The translations under genes were made by a program, and so were the position numbers. This document shows positions 42,590 to 50,786 of a stretch of DNA of 64,000 nucleotides, in pieces. The stretch is taken from NCBI GenBank assembly GCA_031426915.1, contig JASJPB010000025.1, positions 87,072-151,071 on the forward strand. The letters run 5' to 3'. How positions within the stretch are numbered: position 1 is the first letter of the stretch; every line of letters starts with the position of its first letter. The DNA is from Sulfurimicrobium sp031426915. Its GTDB lineage: Bacteria > Pseudomonadota > Gammaproteobacteria > Burkholderiales > Sulfuricellaceae. Under the pieces are notes generated by a model. That model ran no database searches. It was not told the DNA's origin and worked only from the letters and a program-made list of their open reading frames with translations.

Positions 42590-43150
42590 ATGAACAAAAC
42601 TTACGTCTGGGATCTGCCCACCCGCCTGTTCCACTGGAGTCTGGTGCTGCTGGTGGCCTTCCAGTGGGCCAGTGCGGAAATTGGCGGCTTTCTGATGGAT
42701 TATCACCTGCTGGGCGGCTACGCCATTCTCGGCCTGGTGCTGTTCCGCGTGGTTTGGGGCTTGATCGGCAGCCATCATGCCCGCTTCGCCAATTTCCTGC
42801 GCGGTATCGAGCCGACCCTGGCCTACGCCCGCGCACTGCGTGCCAACGCCGCGCCGCATTATCTCGGCCACAACCCGCTGGGCGGATGGATGGTGCTGGC
42901 CTTGCTGGGTGTGTTGGGCCTCCAGGTGCTTACCGGCCTGTTTGCCAGCGACGACGCGATGACCAAAGGGCCGCTGACGCACCTGGTTTCCGAGCAAATC
43001 AGCCACATTCTCACGGAAATTCACGAAGGAAGTTTCGGCGTCCTGCTGGCGTTGATCGTGCTGCACGTGGTATCGATCCTGGCACACCGGGTGTTCAAGG
43101 GGGAAAACCTGGCACGGGCGATGGTGACCGGTTACAAGGAAGAAGAATAA
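42590..43150 (+). CDS. Cytochrome b561-like membrane protein
   Basis: The 186-residue di-haem cytochrome b/b6-domain protein has four hydrophobic helices. Candidate haem ligands are His in TRLFHWSLVLL near 15, His in MDYHLLGGYAILG, HH in LIGSHHARF near 63 and the pair in SHILTEIHEGSFG with VLHVVSILAHRVF near 138-165. The N-terminal VWDLPTRLFHW is the family hallmark. It would carry electrons between quinol and a soluble partner such as cytochrome c. GGAG precedes the ATG. It abuts the convergent RegA gene with no spacer. Confidence 0.9.
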   Translation: MNKTYVWDLPTRLFHWSLVLLVAFQWASAEIGGFLMDYHLLGGYAILGLVLFRVVWGLIGSHHARFANFLRGIEPTLAYARALRANAAPHYLGHNPLGGWMVLALLGVLGLQVLTGLFASDDAMTKGPLTHLVSEQISHILTEIHEGSFGVLLALIVLHVVSILAHRVFKGENLARAMVTGYKEEE

Positions 43151-43699
43151 CTACTCCCGCACCGGGTGCTTGCCCAGCTTTCTTTGCAGTGTACGGCGGT
43201 GCATCTTCAACGCGCGCGCGGTAGCCGAGATGTTGCCCTGATTTTCCGCTAGCACGCGCTGAATGTGCTCCCATTCCAAGCGATCCACTGACAGGGGCTG
43301 GGGCGTGATCGGTGCGTCCGCATCACCACCCTCGCGTTGCAGGGCTGCCACAATTTCGTCCGCGTCGGAAGGCTTGGCCAGGTAATGGGTCGCGCCGAGC
43401 TTGATCGCTTCCACCGCGGTGGCGATGCTGGCGAAGCCGGTGAGCATGACGATGCGCGTTTCCTGATCCAGCTCCTTGAGGCGCTTGACCAGCACCAGCC
43501 CTGAAGGGCCGGGCATCTTGAGATCAACCACGGCATACTCGGGCGGATTGCTTTCCGCCAGGACGAGCGCCGTTTCGACATCGCTCGCCACGCTCACATC
43601 AAAACCGCGTTTGGTTAGCGCCTTGGCCAGAACACGGCCAAAGGTCTCGTCGTCGTCCACCAGCAACAGGCTGGGATGGTCGTCCTTGTCTATTTCCAT
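43151..43699 (-). CDS. regA: RegA/PrrA/ActR-type response regulator
   Basis: The 182-residue two-component regulator has a receiver domain with phospho-acceptor Asp59 in AVVDLKMPG, Asp15-17 in LLLVDDDE and Lys109 in YLAKP. A Fis-type helix-turn-helix at about 156-175 (NISATARALKMHRRTLQRKL) is nearly invariant in the RegA family. The short acidic/Pro linker between them is as expected. It overlaps the sensor kinase gene by 10 bp. RegA homologues switch respiratory and other redox genes when oxygen falls. Confidence 0.94.
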   Translation of the reverse strand: MEIDKDDHPSLLLVDDDETFGRVLAKALTKRGFDVSVASDVETALVLAESNPPEYAVVDLKMPGPSGLVLVKRLKELDQETRIVMLTGFASIATAVEAIKLGATHYLAKPSDADEIVAALQREGGDADAPITPQPLSVDRLEWEHIQRVLAENQGNISATARALKMHRRTLQRKLGKHPVRE

Positions 43700-44985
43700 G
43701 CTTTGCCTTTCATTCGAGTATTCGCCAGTCTGGCCAGCGGCAGCCGCACTTCGGTAATGAGCCCGCCGCATTCGCGCGGGAGCAGCGCCACCTTGCCGCC
43801 GAAGCGTTCGATGGTGGCGTTGGCGAGGAACAGTCCGATGCCGATACCGTGGCCCTTGGTGGTGAAAAACGGTTGGCCGACCTGCTGCGCTGCTTCCGGC
43901 GACAGGCCGGGACCGCGATCGCGGATTTCCAGCCGCGCCTCTGTTTCATCCCAGCTGCCCGCGATTTCCACGCTCCCGGGGGAAGCGTCGGCGGCATTGT
44001 TGAGCAGGTTGAGCAAGGCCTGGCTCAGGGTCTGGTCCGCTGCCACCAGGGGGGCGGGACGGGTCCCTTTCCATGTCGCCCGGGCTTCCATGCCTGGGCG
44101 CATCAGGCGCCATTTTTCCAGAATTTCGTCGAGGAAGACGTCGAGCGCCAGGCCAGAGGCCCCCTCCACCCGCGCCTGGCCGGCCGAAGCAAGCAGACTG
44201 GAGAGGATGTGCTTGCAGTTGTCCACCTGCTCGCGCAGCAATTGCAAATCCTCGGCCAGTTCCGGATCGCCCGCATGGACCTGCTGCAATTCGTGCGTCA
44301 CCACCGCCATGGTGGCGAGCGGCGTACCCAGTTCGTGCGCCGCCCCCGCCGCCAGGGTACCGAGGGCAACGATGCGCTCGTTGCGCAGGGTTTCTTCGCG
44401 CGCGCGGTTGAGCTGGCGGTCGCGTTCCCGAATGGTGTTGGCCATGCGCACCACGAAAAAAGCGATGAGAAAGGCGGAAAGGACAAAAGTCAGCCACATG
44501 CCGGTAAGGTGCAGGTAGATCGCGGTGCTGAAATCACCGCTTTTGGGCATCAGCGGATAGTAGTTGAACATCAGCAGGGTATAGCAGGACACCGTCAGCA
44601 GCGCCATGGCCCAGGTATAAGCGGCGGGAAGGGTAATGGCGGCGATCACCATGGGAACCAGGTAAAGCGACACCAGCGGGTTGGTGGAGCCGCCGCTGTA
44701 GTACAGCAGCACCGTCACCGCGAACACATCCACCAGAAGCTGGCCGAAGAACTCCCCATCCGCCACCGGCCAGGGCTGGCGCAGGCGCCACCAGGTGAAC
44801 AGGTTAACCAGCGTCAGCAGCGCGATCACAGCCGCGAGGGGCGGCAGCATCAGGGGCAGCTCCAGCAGCTGATGCGCCAGCACCAAAGCCAGCAGCAGGC
44901 CGCCGATCTCGATTCCGCGCAGCACGAACACGCGCCTCAGGTTGCTGGTGGAGAGCGCCATCGCTGGCGCGTCGGGTCCGAACAT
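43690..44985 (-). CDS. regB: RegB/PrrB-type redox sensor histidine kinase
   Basis: A membrane kinase of 431 residues. Six hydrophobic segments (about 20-180) include the quinone-linked motif GGSTNP at 98-103. The H box is AAGAAHELGTPLATMAVV with His217. A Cys at 257 (DNCKHILSSL) sits where the redox-active Cys of RegB lies. The ATPase domain has NLLNNAADASPG near 335 and GHGIGIGLFLANATIERFGG near 390. An ATG at 44961 is an alternative start. It pairs with the overlapping regA. Confidence 0.93.
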   Translation of the reverse strand: MFGPDAPAMALSTSNLRRVFVLRGIEIGGLLLALVLAHQLLELPLMLPPLAAVIALLTLVNLFTWWRLRQPWPVADGEFFGQLLVDVFAVTVLLYYSGGSTNPLVSLYLVPMVIAAITLPAAYTWAMALLTVSCYTLLMFNYYPLMPKSGDFSTAIYLHLTGMWLTFVLSAFLIAFFVVRMANTIRERDRQLNRAREETLRNERIVALGTLAAGAAHELGTPLATMAVVTHELQQVHAGDPELAEDLQLLREQVDNCKHILSSLLASAGQARVEGASGLALDVFLDEILEKWRLMRPGMEARATWKGTRPAPLVAADQTLSQALLNLLNNAADASPGSVEIAGSWDETEARLEIRDRGPGLSPEAAQQVGQPFFTTKGHGIGIGLFLANATIERFGGKVALLPRECGGLITEVRLPLARLANTRMKGKAWK

Positions 44986-45136
44986 GAACGACCAATCTGC
45001 AAAATAGAACCATGGATTGTAATCTCAACCCACCGCCTTGTGGCCTGCGGCAAATCGTCACGCGACATCATGTCACTTTTGCGTTCGTCATACCCTCGCT
45101 ATGATCTGCCCACTTTCAACCCCCGGAGGAGGAATC

Positions 45137-45619
45137 ATGAACAGACTACGCATATCTTCAATTATTGCGGCCCTCGCCGCCACGCTGGCGCTCATCTTCG
45201 CCCTGGACGCCGCGGCCGCTCCCAACGCACTTGAAAAAGAATTCGAGCGCGGCGCCATGGCTCACCGCATGCAGGACTACAAAACCGCCTACACAATCTG
45301 GATGGCCCTTGCGGAAAAAGGCCAGATAGACGCCCAGTACAACGTGGCCCGCATGCTTCAGGACGGCGACGGGACAGCGCAAAACGCTGCCGAGGCGGCC
45401 AAGTGGTTCCGCAAGGCGGCCGAGCGGGGCGACCGGGAAGCGCGCCACTACCTGGCGCTGATGTATTTGCGCGGCGAAGGCGTCGCCGCCAGCGAAACCG
45501 AAGCCGACCGCTTGTTCGCCCTGAACCGGCAACATCACCACCTGCACCACGACCACGCCCAGTGGCAGAAGTGGCAGCGCCAGCTGGCCGAAATCGACAA
45601 GGAAACACATATCCACTAG
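45137..45619 (+). CDS. Exported Sel1-repeat protein
   Basis: A 160-residue protein with a signal peptide (SIIAALAATLALIFALDAAAA). Two Sel1/TPR-like repeats follow (YKTAYTIWMALAEKGQIDAQ, NAAEAAKWFRKAAERGDREA), then a His-rich tail (NRQHHHLHHDHAQW). Sel1 proteins are adaptors. The His cluster could bind metal, which would suit the metal-related genes that follow, but this is speculation. GGAGGAGG is well placed before the ATG. Confidence 0.85.
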   Translation: MNRLRISSIIAALAATLALIFALDAAAAPNALEKEFERGAMAHRMQDYKTAYTIWMALAEKGQIDAQYNVARMLQDGDGTAQNAAEAAKWFRKAAERGDREARHYLALMYLRGEGVAASETEADRLFALNRQHHHLHHDHAQWQKWQRQLAEIDKETHIH

Positions 45620-45664
45620 GCCGCTTCCCAGTAGAGGATTCCCCTGCCCGTCCGCATTTTTCCC

Positions 45665-45728
45665 GAAAGCTTTCCCATTTAACATTCGGCGCTCGAATAA
45701 AGATACGGACATCCTGAATGACAGGATG
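45665..45728. repeat. Three short palindromes upstream of the first TonB receptor
   Basis: Three inverted repeats lie within 64 bp in the 129-bp gap. They are GAAAGCTTTC (45665-45674, perfect), ATTCG with CGAAT around a 5-base centre (45684-45698), and CATCCTG with CAGGATG around 5 bases (45710-45728). The last ends 20 bp before the receptor ATG. They may be regulator sites or leader hairpins; no Fur-like site was recognised. Confidence 0.4.
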
Positions 45729-45748
45729 CAGTTTTCAGGGAGAAGAAA

Positions 45749-48031
45749 ATGTTCCATGTGAAACCAATCAGCCGCCTCGTCGCCGTCCTTTGCGCAGGAA
45801 CCGTTGCCGGCGCAATTGCCGACGACCGCGCCGCGACAACACAGAAAATGGATGAGGTGATCGTCACCTCGACCACCATCGACGACCGCTTCGCGGCCAA
45901 GCGCAACGAACCCTCGAACATCAGCGTGATCAGCGGCAAGAAAGTCGATGACGCCCACATCGAGAACATCATGCAGGTGCTGCAATCCATTCCCGGCGTC
46001 ACCGCCGACCTTTCCAGCGGCGAGGAAATCAAGATCAAGCTGCGCGGCATCGAAAACCAGCGCTACATGGGCGAAAAACCCGGCGTGGCGATCGTGATCG
46101 ACGGCGTGCCGGTGTTCGAGCGCACCGGCAAGGTCAACATCGACATCGACAACATCGAATCGATCAAGGTCATCAAGGGCGGCGCCTCCTACATGTTCGG
46201 CGACGACGGCCTGGCCGGGGCGGTGATCATCACCACCAAGCGCGGCGCCAAGTATGCCGGTTTCACCCTGGCAGGCGAAGCCGGCTCCTATGGCTTCAAC
46301 AAGGAAATCGCCCGGGCTGGCTTCTCCGGCGAAAAGGGCAGCGGCCACGTGCAGGTTTCGCGGCGCGAATCCGACGATTACTACTTCCAGTCCGGCTACA
46401 GTAACGACTCGATCAACGGCAATTTCAATTACTACCTCAGCGACACCAGCGACCTGACTTTCGGCTTCGAAAAGAACCAGCGCCAGAAGGACAAGCACGG
46501 CAGCGTCAAGGGCTCTATCCAGGCCGAACTCGACCCGACCGCAACCATCGGCAGGGACTACGCGCGGCACTTCGACGTCGACCTGCAGAAGCTCAACCTG
46601 ACTTACTCCAACAGCTACGATCCGCGCAGCAACCTGCTGCTGCTGGGCTACGAATACCGCGACCACACCATTTTCTGGTCGGCGCCGCAACGCATGAACC
46701 TGAACGGCAGCGTCAACAATGACGTCAATGCCTACACCACCAACAACGACTACCACCAGGTCCAGCGCGGCATCAAGGGGGAGTGGCGCTCCGGAAGCGA
46801 CAGCCTGGGCTGGCTCGCAGGCATGGACCTGCGGCGCAACAACTACAAGAACTTCAACACCGCCAAGGTGGACTACTGCGGCACCTACGATTACCGCAGC
46901 CGGCGCTGCACCAGGGTCACTCCCGCCGGCGCGGTATTGAACAACGACAACACCGACGAAAACGTGAACGCCGCCTACGGCGAGCTCAAATACATGCCAA
47001 CCAGGCAGTGGACGCTCACTTTCAACGGTCGCTACGACAATATCGGCCTGGATTACGCCTCCGGGAGTTTCTATAACGCCGACCTCAACGCCACCGTCGG
47101 CGGCTTTGCCAAGACCAAGTCGTTCGACGTCACGTCCTGGCGCGGCGGCGCCAACTATGCCGTGAGCGACAACGTGTCGGCTTACGGCAACCTCTCCACC
47201 GGGTTCCGCGCACCGACGGTCGACCAACTCTACCGCGGCAGCCTCTCGCCCAACGGCAAAACCGCCAACAACGAAGGCCTGAAGCCGGAACAGGCGACCA
47301 ACATCGAGCTCGGCCTGCGTTCCTCGACGGCCCTGTTCGGCGTTGCGCTGGATGTCGATGCGGCCATTTTCCAGATCGACCGCAAGGACTTCATCATGGC
47401 CTCCACCGGCCAATACGGTGCGGGCGGCGCGGTGATCGAGCAATACGCCAATATCGGCGGGGCACGCAACCGCGGCTTCGAGCTTTCCCTCAAGAGCGAC
47501 CGCAAACGCGAGTTCTCGCTGGACACGGCCTATACCTACATCAGCGCCTATTTCACCCAGTACGACGCGTTCTACATGCCCATCGGCAGCCCCTATGTCG
47601 CCAATCCCAGCTCCACGCTTTACAACAACACCGGGCGGCATATTCCCCGGGTTCCGACGCACCAGCTGAACACCACGCTCAACTGGAACGCAACGCAGGC
47701 ATTGCGGCTGGGACTGGAAATGGATGCCAGATCCGGTTCGTGGGCGGATGAGATCAATCAGGAAAAACTGCCGGGCCGCACCCTGTTTGGCCTGCTGGCC
47801 AATTACGACGTCAAGATCAATCCGGCGGGCTTCGCCAAGGGCACCAGGCTGTCGTTCTTCGCCCGCGTCGACAACCTCTTCGACCGCAACTACTGGGTAA
47901 CCTCGCGCGGCACCGGCGATTCTGGGAACTACATCACCGGGGTCTACGACAACGTCTACAACTCCCAGGACCCCTCCATCATCGTCGGCCGGCCGCGCAC
48001 CTGGAGCGCCGGCATTGCTGCAACGTTCTGA
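45749..48031 (+). CDS. TonB-dependent outer-membrane receptor, first (R1)
   Basis: A 760-residue receptor. A signal peptide (to about 24) is followed by the TonB box MDEVIVTS near 34. The plug domain (about 50-165) shows NIMQVLQSIPGVTADL, KLRGIENQRYMGEKPGVAIVIDGV and IKVIKGGASYMFGDDGLAGAVIITTK. A 22-strand barrel has the conserved YGNLSTGFRAPTVDQLY near 480, NIELGLRSS, GFELSLKSD and a terminal Phe (GIAATF). It imports a large scarce ligand such as a metal chelate or corrinoid; the ligand cannot be read. It is clearly more distant from R2 and R3 than they are from each other. It leads the unit R1, anchored His-rich protein, polyferredoxin, SafE. Confidence 0.93.
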   Translation: MFHVKPISRLVAVLCAGTVAGAIADDRAATTQKMDEVIVTSTTIDDRFAAKRNEPSNISVISGKKVDDAHIENIMQVLQSIPGVTADLSSGEEIKIKLRGIENQRYMGEKPGVAIVIDGVPVFERTGKVNIDIDNIESIKVIKGGASYMFGDDGLAGAVIITTKRGAKYAGFTLAGEAGSYGFNKEIARAGFSGEKGSGHVQVSRRESDDYYFQSGYSNDSINGNFNYYLSDTSDLTFGFEKNQRQKDKHGSVKGSIQAELDPTATIGRDYARHFDVDLQKLNLTYSNSYDPRSNLLLLGYEYRDHTIFWSAPQRMNLNGSVNNDVNAYTTNNDYHQVQRGIKGEWRSGSDSLGWLAGMDLRRNNYKNFNTAKVDYCGTYDYRSRRCTRVTPAGAVLNNDNTDENVNAAYGELKYMPTRQWTLTFNGRYDNIGLDYASGSFYNADLNATVGGFAKTKSFDVTSWRGGANYAVSDNVSAYGNLSTGFRAPTVDQLYRGSLSPNGKTANNEGLKPEQATNIELGLRSSTALFGVALDVDAAIFQIDRKDFIMASTGQYGAGGAVIEQYANIGGARNRGFELSLKSDRKREFSLDTAYTYISAYFTQYDAFYMPIGSPYVANPSSTLYNNTGRHIPRVPTHQLNTTLNWNATQALRLGLEMDARSGSWADEINQEKLPGRTLFGLLANYDVKINPAGFAKGTRLSFFARVDNLFDRNYWVTSRGTGDSGNYITGVYDNVYNSQDPSIIVGRPRTWSAGIAATF

Positions 48032-48044
48032 GGAGGAAACCTGC

Positions 48045-48938
48045 ATGCAAGCGAAACATCTGATCATCGCGGCGGCCCTCGGCCTGCAAGCCATTCCGTC
48101 CCTGGCGGCAGCCCCCGCCGGCATGGCCGGAGGACACGACCATGGCGCGGCCCGGGCGGAGGACACGGCCACGCCCGCGCGCACCAGGGGACAGGACTGG
48201 ACGCGCTACCCCCTGATCGTGCCGCAAATGCGGCGCGGCGCGGAGCGCATGGCCGGCAGCCTGGGCCTGAAGAACATCGAGGCGGCGCAAGTCACGCTAT
48301 ACGCCCCGACGGAGCAACTCAGCAAGGATTTCCCGGTGGCGGAGCAGGGCGCCCGCATCGAAGCCGTCGACCCCAAGGTCGGCAACTTCCACTGGGTCAC
48401 GGCGCGGCAGGAGAAAGAGGGGACGGTGATCGTCGCCACCACCGTCCACGCCTTCAACAATCCCGGTCCGGCGCCGACGGCCATGTTCCTGGAACAGAAA
48501 AACGCACTGGAGATCATTCCCCAGCCGCTGCCGCGCGAACATTCGAGCTACCGCGAAAGCGAGAAATGGCGTTTCCTGGTGCGTTTCAACGGCCAGCCCC
48601 TGGCGGGCAAGAAGCTGAATATGGAAACCGAGTTCGGCACGCACAGTTCCTTCGTCACCGGGCAGGACGGCATGGTCACGGTGCTGTTCCCGCGCGATTT
48701 CAAACCCGCCGCCGAGAGCGCGCCAGGCGGCCACGGGCCGCGCCGGGCCAAGTTCGTGCTGGCGATCGAACATGACGACCTGGGCAAACGTTACCTGACC
48801 GCCTTCAACTACAGCTATGGCGCAGATCCGGATCGCAACCGCAGTCTGGCGATCGGTGCCGGCTTCGGCCTGCTCGGCATGCTGCTGGCCGCACCGCTGT
48901 GGCGGCGCAAGCGCGACAACAAGGAGAACCAGCTATGA
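48045..48938 (+). CDS. Periplasmic membrane-anchored His-rich protein (DUF4198-like), copy 1
   Basis: A 297-residue protein with a signal peptide (to about 22). A short His/Gly patch (MAGGHDHGAARAED) is followed by a periplasmic beta-sandwich region with FLVRFNGQPLAGKKLNMETEF near 182. A C-terminal membrane helix with a basic cytosolic end closes the protein (LAIGAGFGLLGMLLAAPLWRRKR). The layout is that of DUF4198/NikL-CbiL-type accessory proteins that accompany nickel or cobalt uptake. The paralogue at 53059 has the same architecture in the second unit. It overlaps the polyferredoxin gene by 4 bp. Confidence 0.7.
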   Translation: MQAKHLIIAAALGLQAIPSLAAAPAGMAGGHDHGAARAEDTATPARTRGQDWTRYPLIVPQMRRGAERMAGSLGLKNIEAAQVTLYAPTEQLSKDFPVAEQGARIEAVDPKVGNFHWVTARQEKEGTVIVATTVHAFNNPGPAPTAMFLEQKNALEIIPQPLPREHSSYRESEKWRFLVRFNGQPLAGKKLNMETEFGTHSSFVTGQDGMVTVLFPRDFKPAAESAPGGHGPRRAKFVLAIEHDDLGKRYLTAFNYSYGADPDRNRSLAIGAGFGLLGMLLAAPLWRRKRDNKENQL

Positions 48939-49978
48939 AAACCCTGTTCCCGACCCTGGGGCGCTTGCGCCTCACGGTACAGATCGCCATGCTGGTCCTG
49001 ACGGTATGGGGCGCCAACCTGGTGGGCTATTACATGGCCGAAAAGGTGAGCGGGCACCTGCCCGCCCTGTCATGTGCCTACGACAAGCAGACCGGGGGCT
49101 ATTGCGAGCTGATCTCGTTACAGCACGTGATTCACCACCGCGTCGGCGAAACGCTCGCCAAGGCCGGTGCGATCACACTGCAGGCGCTGCTGCCGCTGGC
49201 TTTCAGTCTGTTGAGTTTTTTCGCCTTCTTCGTGGTGCTGAACAAGGCGTTCTGCGGCTGGATCTGCCCGCTGGGGACGGTGCAGGAGTTACTCAACCGG
49301 CTCGGACGACGTCTCAAGCTGCCACTGCAGCGCCTGGAATCCGGCAACGTGGGCAAGGTACGCCCGATCAAATGGTTGCTGCTGCTGGCGCTGGTGCTGG
49401 TCCTGCCGCTCCTGACCGGGCTGGGGGTCACGCCGCACGGCCTGGGCAATCCCTACTGCGACATCTGCCCGTCGCGCATCGTCACCACCCTGCTCTCCGG
49501 CGACACGGAACAGCTCGCCATGAACGTCGGCGGCACCCTGGAATTCACCCTTGGCGCCATCGCCAATACCCTGGTGGGCTTCATCCTGGTGGCGGCGTTC
49601 GCGATACGCCAGCCGTTCTGCCGCATCTGCCCGATGTTGTCGCTGAATGCGGCCTTCCAGCGCCTGGGCCTGCTGCGCCTGGTCAAGAAACAGCACGACA
49701 AGTGCGACAAATGCGGCGTATGCGCCAAGGCCTGCCCGATGGACATCCACGAGATCGCGCGCGAACACGGCGCCAAGGCCTTCCACGAGGATTGCACCCT
49801 GTGCGGGCGCTGCGCCGAATTCTGCCCCGACGACCGGGTGATTCAGCTCAAGTTCGGCCCCCTCGCGGTATTCAGCTCCAGCCGCGAATACTACAAACAG
49901 CGCATCAAGCTGGAATCGCCCGAAGGCGTGGCGAAAAACACCCCCCGTACGGTGAAGGAGCAGGCGGACCATGCTTGA
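48935..49978 (+). CDS. Membrane polyferredoxin (NapH/YccM-like), copy 1
   Basis: The protein has 347 residues and about five membrane segments. An exported loop has CX9C followed by LQH (Cys47, Cys57, SLQH). CGWICPLG (107-111), CDICP (175-178) and CRICPM (229-232) are CxxxCP/CxxCP pairs typical of NapH/NosR/YccM. Two cytosolic [4Fe-4S] motifs then follow, at 257-267 (CDKCGVCAKACPMD) and 287-297 (CTLCGRCAEFCPDD). Such proteins pass electrons through the inner membrane. It overlaps the genes before and after (4 and 8 bp). The partner here is unknown; reduction of something in the periplasm is the natural reading. Confidence 0.88.
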   Translation: MKTLFPTLGRLRLTVQIAMLVLTVWGANLVGYYMAEKVSGHLPALSCAYDKQTGGYCELISLQHVIHHRVGETLAKAGAITLQALLPLAFSLLSFFAFFVVLNKAFCGWICPLGTVQELLNRLGRRLKLPLQRLESGNVGKVRPIKWLLLLALVLVLPLLTGLGVTPHGLGNPYCDICPSRIVTTLLSGDTEQLAMNVGGTLEFTLGAIANTLVGFILVAAFAIRQPFCRICPMLSLNAAFQRLGLLRLVKKQHDKCDKCGVCAKACPMDIHEIAREHGAKAFHEDCTLCGRCAEFCPDDRVIQLKFGPLAVFSSSREYYKQRIKLESPEGVAKNTPRTVKEQADHA

Positions 49979-50633
49979 CGCGCTGATGCCCAACTCCGGC
50001 GCGCTGGCGCTGCCGCAGCAGATCGGCTATGTCGCCGCCTGGGGCCTGGGCCTGACCATGGGACTGACCGCCTGCACCGTGACCTGCCTGCCGTTCATGG
50101 GCACCTGGGTACTGGGGCGGGGCGGCAGCGTGCGCGGCGCGCTACGCGACACCGGGCTGTTCCTGCTCGGGCGCCTGTTTGCCTACAGCCTGCTCGGCGC
50201 CCTGGCCGGGGCGCTCGGCGGCTGGCTGGCGCACGCGCTCGACAGCGGTATCGGCCATGCCGCCATCGGCCTGGCCAGCATCACCGCCGGCGCCTGGTTG
50301 CTGCTGCCCGCACGCCGGCAAGCCTGCGCCACCATGCGCCGCGCCGCCACCATGCCGCCCGTGCTGCTGGGCTTCTCGCTCAGCCTCACGCCGTGCGCCC
50401 CGCTGGCGGCACTGCTCGCCGCCTGTGCGGTTTCCGGCGGCGGCATCGAGGGCATGGGTTATGGCCTGTCGTTCGGCCTGGGTGCGGCGCTCACGCCGCT
50501 GCTCCTGCTGCTGCCGCTGCTCGGCCTGTTCGGTGACAAGCTGCGGGAAAACCGCCCCTGGCTGGTGAAATGGACGCGCTGGGGCGCGGCGGCGGTGCTG
50601 GTCGCGGTGGGACTGTGCCGGCTGATGATGTGA
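49971..50633 (+). CDS. SafE/TauE-family CcdA-like membrane protein, copy 1
   Basis: The 220-residue inner-membrane protein has six predicted hydrophobic helices. Two Cys-X-Pro motifs, TACTVTCLPFMG (Cys35, Cys39) and LTPCAPLAALL (Cys142), lie at the positions where CcdA/DsbD-type thiol electron carriers have their redox pair. The family name sulfite exporter TauE/SafE is therefore less informative than the CcdA-like Cys pattern. It may pass reducing power across the membrane with the polyferredoxin whose gene it overlaps by 8 bp. Its first 51 bases recur exactly at 63950. A hairpin terminator follows. Confidence 0.82.
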   Translation: MLDALMPNSGALALPQQIGYVAAWGLGLTMGLTACTVTCLPFMGTWVLGRGGSVRGALRDTGLFLLGRLFAYSLLGALAGALGGWLAHALDSGIGHAAIGLASITAGAWLLLPARRQACATMRRAATMPPVLLGFSLSLTPCAPLAALLAACAVSGGGIEGMGYGLSFGLGAALTPLLLLLPLLGLFGDKLRENRPWLVKWTRWGAAAVLVAVGLCRLMM

Positions 50634-50705
50634 AATAGTCATGCAAAACAAGGCTGCGAGCTCCCCGAGCTGCTGCTGCGACAATTTGCCGCACGCCTCA
50701 ACACG

Positions 50706-50736
50706 CCGGATACCTTAGTATTCCGGTCATGTTTTT
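50706..50736 (+). terminator. Probable rho-independent terminator after the first unit
   Basis: CCGGATAC and GTATTCCGG form a stem with one bulged base around the loop CTTA (50706-50726). A run of five T follows at 50732-50736. It lies 73 bp after the SafE stop and 50 bp before the next receptor ATG, and would separate the two transcription units. Confidence 0.5.
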
Positions 50737-50786
50737 GAAGCGTTTAATTGCCGCAGATCAATAAAATATCAAATCAGGGGATTGTC

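Noticed and set aside
45620..45748. A cobalamin riboswitch or Fur box upstream of the first TonB receptor
   Set aside because: The gap is too short for a full cobalamin riboswitch, no B12-box-like conserved stretch was seen, and no Fur-type AT-rich dyad is present.
45158..48184. A 1008-codon open frame on the minus strand opposite R1
   Set aside because: It is antisense to a full TonB receptor with all expected motifs. Its own sequence is a low-complexity Val/Gly/Ala/Asp composition typical of a reverse-strand shadow in G+C-rich DNA.
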